From: Streptococcus pneumoniae
Lineage (GTDB): Bacteria; Bacillota; Bacilli; Lactobacillales; Streptococcaceae
Reading direction: 5' to 3'
Assembly: GCF_001113365.1 (NCBI RefSeq)
Contig: NZ_CKYA01000002.1
Location: 62,001-126,000 of the forward strand
DNA length: 64,000 bases
The translations under genes and the position numbers were made by a program. Numbering within the stretch: the first letter of the stretch is position 1; each line of letters opens with the position of its first letter. Shown here piece by piece: positions 60,127-64,000 of this stretch. The notes beneath the pieces are model-generated. The model worked only from the letters and a program-made list of their open reading frames with translations. It searched no databases and was not told where the DNA came from.

Positions 60127-60477
60127 ATGGCAAATCATTTCCGTACGGATCGTGTGGGCATGGAAATCAAACGTGAAGTCAATGAGATTTTGCAAAAGAA
60201 AGTCCGTGATCCGCGTGTCCAAGGCGTGACCATCACAGATGTTCAAATGCTAGGTGACTTGTCTGTTGCCAAGGTTTACTACACCATTTTGAGTAACCTT
60301 GCTTCAGATAACCAAAAAGCTCAAATCGGGCTTGAAAAAGCAACTGGTACCATCAAACGTGAACTTGGTCGCAATTTGAAATTGTACAAAATCCCAGATT
60401 TGACCTTCGTCAAAGACGAGTCCATCGAGTATGGAAACAAGATTGACGAGATGCTACGCAATCTGGATAAGAACTAA
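60127..60477 (+). CDS. rbfA: 30S ribosome-binding factor A
   Basis: RbfA aids late 16S rRNA maturation, with a role in cold adaptation. The 116-residue KH-like protein starts MANHFRTDRVGMEIKREVNEI at ATG 60127 after AGAAAGGAA; the longer frame upstream is discarded. The family core VTITDVQMLGDLSVAKVYY is present. A hairpin terminator follows at 60479-60502. Confidence 0.95.
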   Translation: MANHFRTDRVGMEIKREVNEILQKKVRDPRVQGVTITDVQMLGDLSVAKVYYTILSNLASDNQKAQIGLEKATGTIKRELGRNLKLYKIPDLTFVKDESIEYGNKIDEMLRNLDKN

Positions 60478-60478
60478 G

Positions 60479-60502
60479 AAGAGGGCCAACCCTCTTTTTT
60501 TG
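60479..60502 (+). terminator. rbfA terminator
   Basis: AAGAGGG/CCCTCTT (60479-60485 with 60490-60496, loop CCAA) is followed by a T run and ends the rimP-rbfA operon. Confidence 0.88.
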
Positions 60503-60592
60503 GTGGGGGAAAAAGTGGAATTTGAGATGGAAAAATATTCTTTTAAAAAAGAGGTTCTGTATTTTTAAATGTGTTATCTAATCAGAAAATGC

Positions 60593-60622
60593 TTTTTTTT
60601 TTTTTAGGAAATATGATATGAT
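60593..60622 (+). promoter_or_regulatory. Poly-T promoter region of the lipoprotein gene
   Basis: Thirteen consecutive Ts (60593-60605) precede two overlapping TATGAT words (60612-60617, 60617-60622). The tract falls in the -35/spacer region, so slippage would change promoter spacing. Confidence 0.5.
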
Positions 60623-60651
60623 GATTTCATAAATAAAAGGAGATTCTATCA

Positions 60652-61155
60652 ATGAATAATGTAAAAAAAGTTTGTCGTTTAGCTTTGCTATGTCTTTCCG
60701 TCTCTACTCTAGTTGCTTGTAGTTCTCTTTCTGAAAAAACAAGTAGCTCTTCTAGTGAGAATCAAACAGAAGCTTCATCTAGTAGTTCTGAAAAGAAAGG
60801 GTTGTTTGCCAAAGCAAAAGAAAAACTCAGTTCCAGCGATTTTAACCCACAGGATGTTAGCGATACGACAATTGAGTCTATAAAAACCTATGAAGATTAC
60901 TTGATTATGAATGAGAAAATAATTGATAATTACTATACAGAAGCAGACGAAGCCGTTAAAGGGACTGTTTTAGAAGATAGCGCTGCTATCCAAGAACTAA
61001 AAGATAGCACTAAAAAAGAGATGGAAGATCTGAAAAAACAATATGGTCCACTAAAGAAAGCGCCGATTCAAGGGAAAGAAGAAGTGATTAAGACTTTAAA
61101 AGATTATCGTGATAATCTACATGAACAAGTGGAGCAGTGGAAAGCTAGTCTTTAA
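60652..61155 (+). CDS. Lipoprotein with Ser-rich linker
   Basis: The 167-residue product has a type II signal peptide with lipobox LVACSS, so C23 would be lipidated, followed by a Ser/Glu/Lys-rich linker (about 24-55) and a helical, highly charged domain (about 60-167). It has no catalytic motif that I recognise. AAAGGAG precedes ATG 60652. It heads an apparent operon with the zinc-ribbon and SPFH proteins, suggesting that it is the surface-exposed part of an envelope-stress module. Confidence 0.75.
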   Translation: MNNVKKVCRLALLCLSVSTLVACSSLSEKTSSSSSENQTEASSSSSEKKGLFAKAKEKLSSSDFNPQDVSDTTIESIKTYEDYLIMNEKIIDNYYTEADEAVKGTVLEDSAAIQELKDSTKKEMEDLKKQYGPLKKAPIQGKEEVIKTLKDYRDNLHEQVEQWKASL

Positions 61156-61175
61156 TAGGAAGAGTGGAGTTCAAT

Positions 61176-61733
61176 ATGGATTATCAATTATTGCCACATG
61201 AATACATGGTTATGAATAGTGACCATGTGAGTTTTGGGAAAAATGGTTTGTCGACAGATGAATTAATTTTAACGAATCTACACTTAATATATATCAAAAA
61301 AGGTTTGTGGGGAGGAAAAAAAGACCAAGTTACCATTCCTATTAACCAGATTAAAATTTTTGAAGGGAAACCTCAAGTTTCAGTAACCAAAACCAATGGT
61401 GTGAAACGGCTGGAAATTTATTATAATGGCGGACAAGCTATCTTTGCATTTAATACTACTAAGGATACTGACAAGTGGGCTAGAAACATTATTAAATTGA
61501 TTTCAGGTGATACAAGCAATTTTGAAACCTTGGGGGATAGTAGCTTGTTTGGAGCAGATGTTTTGGCAGAAACATTTAAGGATACATTTGACACTTTTAA
61601 AGCAGGGCTTGGGATTAAGGATGCAGAGCCAGAAAAGATTTCAACCAAGTGTAGCTTTTGTGGAGCACCTTTGTCAGGTCAAGTGAAGCAAACAGTGAGA
61701 TGTGCCTATTGTGATATGGAGCAGAGTTTATAA
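61176..61733 (+). CDS. PH-like domain protein with C-terminal zinc ribbon
   Basis: The 185-residue product has an N-terminal beta-rich domain resembling a bacterial PH or GRAM domain (TDELILTNLHLIYIKKGLWG, then KDQVTIPINQIKIFEGKP). It ends in a four-cysteine ribbon, CSFCGAPLSGQVKQTVRCAYC. ATG 61176 is 6 bases after GGAG; an upstream in-frame GTG is less likely. PH-like plus zinc ribbon suggests a membrane-proximal adaptor. It lies 20 bases after the lipoprotein and 12 before the SPFH gene. Confidence 0.7.
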   Translation: MDYQLLPHEYMVMNSDHVSFGKNGLSTDELILTNLHLIYIKKGLWGGKKDQVTIPINQIKIFEGKPQVSVTKTNGVKRLEIYYNGGQAIFAFNTTKDTDKWARNIIKLISGDTSNFETLGDSSLFGADVLAETFKDTFDTFKAGLGIKDAEPEKISTKCSFCGAPLSGQVKQTVRCAYCDMEQSL

Positions 61734-61745
61734 GGGGGCAATTAA

Positions 61746-62855
61746 ATGGGGTTGATAAAAGCAATCACAGATTCTATTGGTGGGACATTTGCAGATCAGT
61801 GGAAAGAAATTATCACAGTTCAAGCTTTTGATGAACATACAGCTGTAAGTCCAGGTATTGTTCAAGAAAGTAATAATGGTAGGGGTGTCAATACGAAGGG
61901 ATCTGTAGGTGTTATTTCCAACGGATCCAAGATTTTTATTCCAGAGAATACTGCAGCCTTTATCTTTAGTCAGTCTGGTATAGAGGAAATTATTACAGAA
62001 CCAGGTGGATATGAATACCAAAATGGTGAAAGCAGTGTTTTTAATGGTGATGGATTGAAAAAGTCACTGTTTGACAATGTTGTTAATCGTGTTGGATTTG
62101 GTGGTCAAAGTGATCAGCAAAAACAGATTTGTTTTGTTAATTTGAGAGAAATTCGTGATATTAAATTTGGAACTCGCGGTCCAGTCATGTATAATGATTT
62201 GTTTTATGGGACAGATTTAGAAGTACGTGCTTTTGGAACATTTTCTATCCAAATTACAGATGCTAAGCAATTTATTAGAAACTTTCTTCCTGCCAATGTG
62301 ACTTATTATACCTTTGATAGCGCTCAAGCTAGATCACAAATAGTGACAGAGTTTCTTCAATCTTTTATTGTTGCGCTTAATTCTTTGTCAACAACTTATC
62401 GTATTTCACAATTACCCTCACAAGCTGCAGTTCTTGCAACCCAAGTATCAAATGATGGACAGTATGCAGGGACTTGGAAAGAACGTTTTGGATTTGAGAT
62501 TGTAAAAGTTGCCATTGCTAATATTGAGTTCTCACCAGAATCTAAGGAATTGGTTAAACAATTTTCATCAAATAAGATGAATTTAAAAGCTTATGATGAT
62601 GTATCGCAGAAAGCTTCTAATATTGCAGCACAACAAAAAATTGCATCAGGAGTGGAGCAACATGGTCTAGGTGATAGTGCTGGAATGATATTTGGAATGA
62701 ATATGGCTCAAAGTTTAGATGAAAAAGCCATGAAACCAAGTCTATCATTAGATGAGCAAATCGAAGCACTTACAAAACTAAAATCTCTTTTAGATGCAGG
62801 TATATTATCTCAGGAAGAATTTGATCGAAAGAAAAAAGAAATTATGGATTTATAA
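61746..62855 (+). CDS. SPFH/Band 7 protein with C-terminal SHOCT (YdjI-like)
   Basis: The 369-residue product lacks an N-terminal membrane helix and belongs to the YdjI or virion-core-like branch of the SPFH family. An SPFH domain (about 60-260, with YGTDLEVRAFGTFSIQITDAKQFI) is followed by an Ala/Ser-rich linker and a SHOCT motif, LTKLKSLLDAGILSQEEFDRKKKEIM (about 342-367). Bacillus YdjI works with the PspA-like YdjF at damaged membranes, so a membrane-scaffold role is likely here. Confidence 0.82.
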   Translation: MGLIKAITDSIGGTFADQWKEIITVQAFDEHTAVSPGIVQESNNGRGVNTKGSVGVISNGSKIFIPENTAAFIFSQSGIEEIITEPGGYEYQNGESSVFNGDGLKKSLFDNVVNRVGFGGQSDQQKQICFVNLREIRDIKFGTRGPVMYNDLFYGTDLEVRAFGTFSIQITDAKQFIRNFLPANVTYYTFDSAQARSQIVTEFLQSFIVALNSLSTTYRISQLPSQAAVLATQVSNDGQYAGTWKERFGFEIVKVAIANIEFSPESKELVKQFSSNKMNLKAYDDVSQKASNIAAQQKIASGVEQHGLGDSAGMIFGMNMAQSLDEKAMKPSLSLDEQIEALTKLKSLLDAGILSQEEFDRKKKEIMDL

Positions 62856-62879
62856 GATGAAGCTCGAAAGTTCATAGTT

Positions 62880-62984
62880 ATACTCAATGAAAATCAAAAA
62901 GCAAACTAGGAAGTTAGCCGCAAGCTGTACTTGGGTACGGTAAGGCGACGCTGACGTGGTTTGAATTTGATTTTCGAAGAGTAT
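62880..62984 (-). repeat. BOX element 6 (A-C type)
   Basis: An ATACTC...GAGTAT element with boxC (GTTAGCCGCAAGCTGTACTT) and boxA (GGCGACGCTGACGTGG). The remaining spacer up to 63222 shows a possible extended -10 (TGCTATCAT, near 63179-63187) and no gene. Confidence 0.9.
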
Positions 62985-63222
62985 TAGTGTGTATTCAAGG
63001 AACATTTTAGTTGAAACAATAATAGACTATCGTTCACAGATAGAATATCATGTTGTAAAGGTAGGAGTTGAATATTCGAGCTGTCTCTACAAAGACTATT
63101 AAAAATCTTTAACAAATAAGTTGCTAAGGATTTTTTGAAAATTTTTGAGGGGGATTTGAAACATACTTTAAAAGAGTATGCTATCATAGAATATAACTTA
63201 CAGAAGTAAAAGGAGTTTGTAT

Positions 63223-64000
63223 ATGGCTGAACAAGACTTAGCTATGCAAGTATTGCAACAAGTGGTGAAACTACCTATCGTTAAGGTTAATCGTTCGAAA
63301 TTTTTAGTGGATAAATTTTCCAAAGAATTGGATCCAAAAGATATTCCTACCTTATTAGAACAAGGCCCAACGTCTCTCTTATCTCAAGAAATCTTAGATC
63401 GAGTGGCTAATGCCTGTATTAGGGATAATGTTTTATTAGCGAGTGGAACCTCTGTTTTGGCAGGATTACCTGGAGGGATTGCTATGGCAATTACCATTCC
63501 AGCTGATGTGGCTCAATTTTATGGTTTCTCTCTGAAATTGGCTCAAGAATTAGGTTATATTTATGGTTATGAGGATCTTTGGGCTTCACGCGAGGAGTTG
63601 AGTGAAGATGCTCAAAATACCCTCTTGCTTTATCTAGGCGTCATGTTGGGGGTAAATGGAACAGCTGCCTTGCTACGTGCTGGTGGTATAACAATTGCCA
63701 AACAGGTAATGAAAACAGTGCCTAATAAAGCTTTAACAAAGACGCTTTGGTACCCTATTTTGAAAAAAGTCTTAAAAATATTTGGTGTGAATCTGACCAA
63801 GGGAGGGTTGGCCAAAGGAATGGGGAAATTCATACCTATCTTGGGAGGTATTATTTCAGGTGGTTTAACCTTTGCAACTATGAAACCAATGGGGGAAAGC
63901 TTGCAGAAAGAATTGTCCAAGCTAGTCAACTATAGTGAAGTTCAATATCAAGAAGATGTTGAAACAATCCGAAAAGAGGCTGAAATCATCGAAGGAGAGT
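63223..64000 (+). CDS. EcsC-like membrane-associated protein, 5' part
   Basis: The frame runs open from ATG 63223, after AAAGGAG, to the window end, giving at least 259 residues. It has a soluble N-terminus, glycine-rich hydrophobic segments (ASGTSVLAGLPGGIAMAITI, then LLLYLGVMLGVNGTAALLRAGG and GKFIPILGGIISGGLTF) and charged linkers. Such spaced glycine-rich amphipathic stretches are seen in EcsC-type proteins. The C-terminus is outside the window. It is next to the SPFH operon but has its own likely promoter. Confidence 0.7.
   Translation, partial: MAEQDLAMQVLQQVVKLPIVKVNRSKFLVDKFSKELDPKDIPTLLEQGPTSLLSQEILDRVANACIRDNVLLASGTSVLAGLPGGIAMAITIPADVAQFYGFSLKLAQELGYIYGYEDLWASREELSEDAQNTLLLYLGVMLGVNGTAALLRAGGITIAKQVMKTVPNKALTKTLWYPILKKVLKIFGVNLTKGGLAKGMGKFIPILGGIISGGLTFATMKPMGESLQKELSKLVNYSEVQYQEDVETIRKEAEIIEGE

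Overview
The window is a low-GC Firmicute chromosome segment that I read as a mitis-group Streptococcus (S. pneumoniae, S. pseudopneumoniae or S. mitis). The gene order pfl - ROK/lac-type PTS - trkHA - ykoEDC - trmL - ribU - rpoE - pyrG - nptA - pgk - glnRA - hrcA/grpE/dnaK/dnaJ - ecsAB - blp - ccrZ/trmB - rimP/nusA/infB/rbfA matches the pneumococcal order as I remember it, and six BOX-type repeats are present. No rRNA, tRNA, CRISPR array, prophage or intact insertion sequence was seen.

Layout. 1-1870: 3' part of pflB. 1930-4040: a variable spot with a nucleotidyltransferase-fold gene pair and a decayed IS1595-like transposase; in some pneumococci this interval carries a pilus islet. 4048-12331: a ROK repressor facing a carbohydrate operon (EIIC, a DUF4838 protein, EIIA, a LacG-like phospho-glycosidase, EIICB). 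12456-15248: a Trk/Ktr potassium system on the minus strand. 15437-19512: a SAM hydrolase-family gene and a YkoEDC-type ECF transporter. 19828-26224: acetyltransferases, trmL behind a structured leader, ribU behind an FMN riboswitch, a PAP2 phosphatase, and an Rgg-like regulator/MFS cassette bounded by a 125-bp direct repeat of the phosphatase 3' end. 26352-28937: rpoE and pyrG, the latter behind a GGGC-start/GCTCCC attenuator. 29303-35142: nptA, pgk, a FUSC-like protein and glnRA.

35262-42690 holds a PadR/DUF2812 group and the HrcA-controlled chaperone genes with two CIRCE elements. Their intergenic spaces are unusually rich in long covarying hairpins. 43249-45801 encodes a HIT protein and an Ecs-type ABC exporter. 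45864-53083 is a blp (bacteriocin-like peptide) locus reduced to BlpT, the BlpRH two-component system, small membrane or immunity-like proteins and CPBP proteases. Pheromone, ABC exporter and intact bacteriocin genes are missing, yet four BlpR-type promoters with identical geometry remain.

53240-60477 carries ccrZ-trmB and the rimP-nusA-ylxR-ylxQ-infB-rbfA translation operon. 60652-64000 carries a lipoprotein, a zinc-ribbon protein, an SPFH/SHOCT protein and the start of an EcsC-like protein.

The most unusual material is non-coding. One roughly 110-bp element occurs three times (59897-60007, 42852-42963, 38769-38878 reversed) with the same four stems built from different sequences. A second structured element occurs in opposite orientation on the two sides of dnaK. 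All names rest on reading motifs by eye; no database search was possible.
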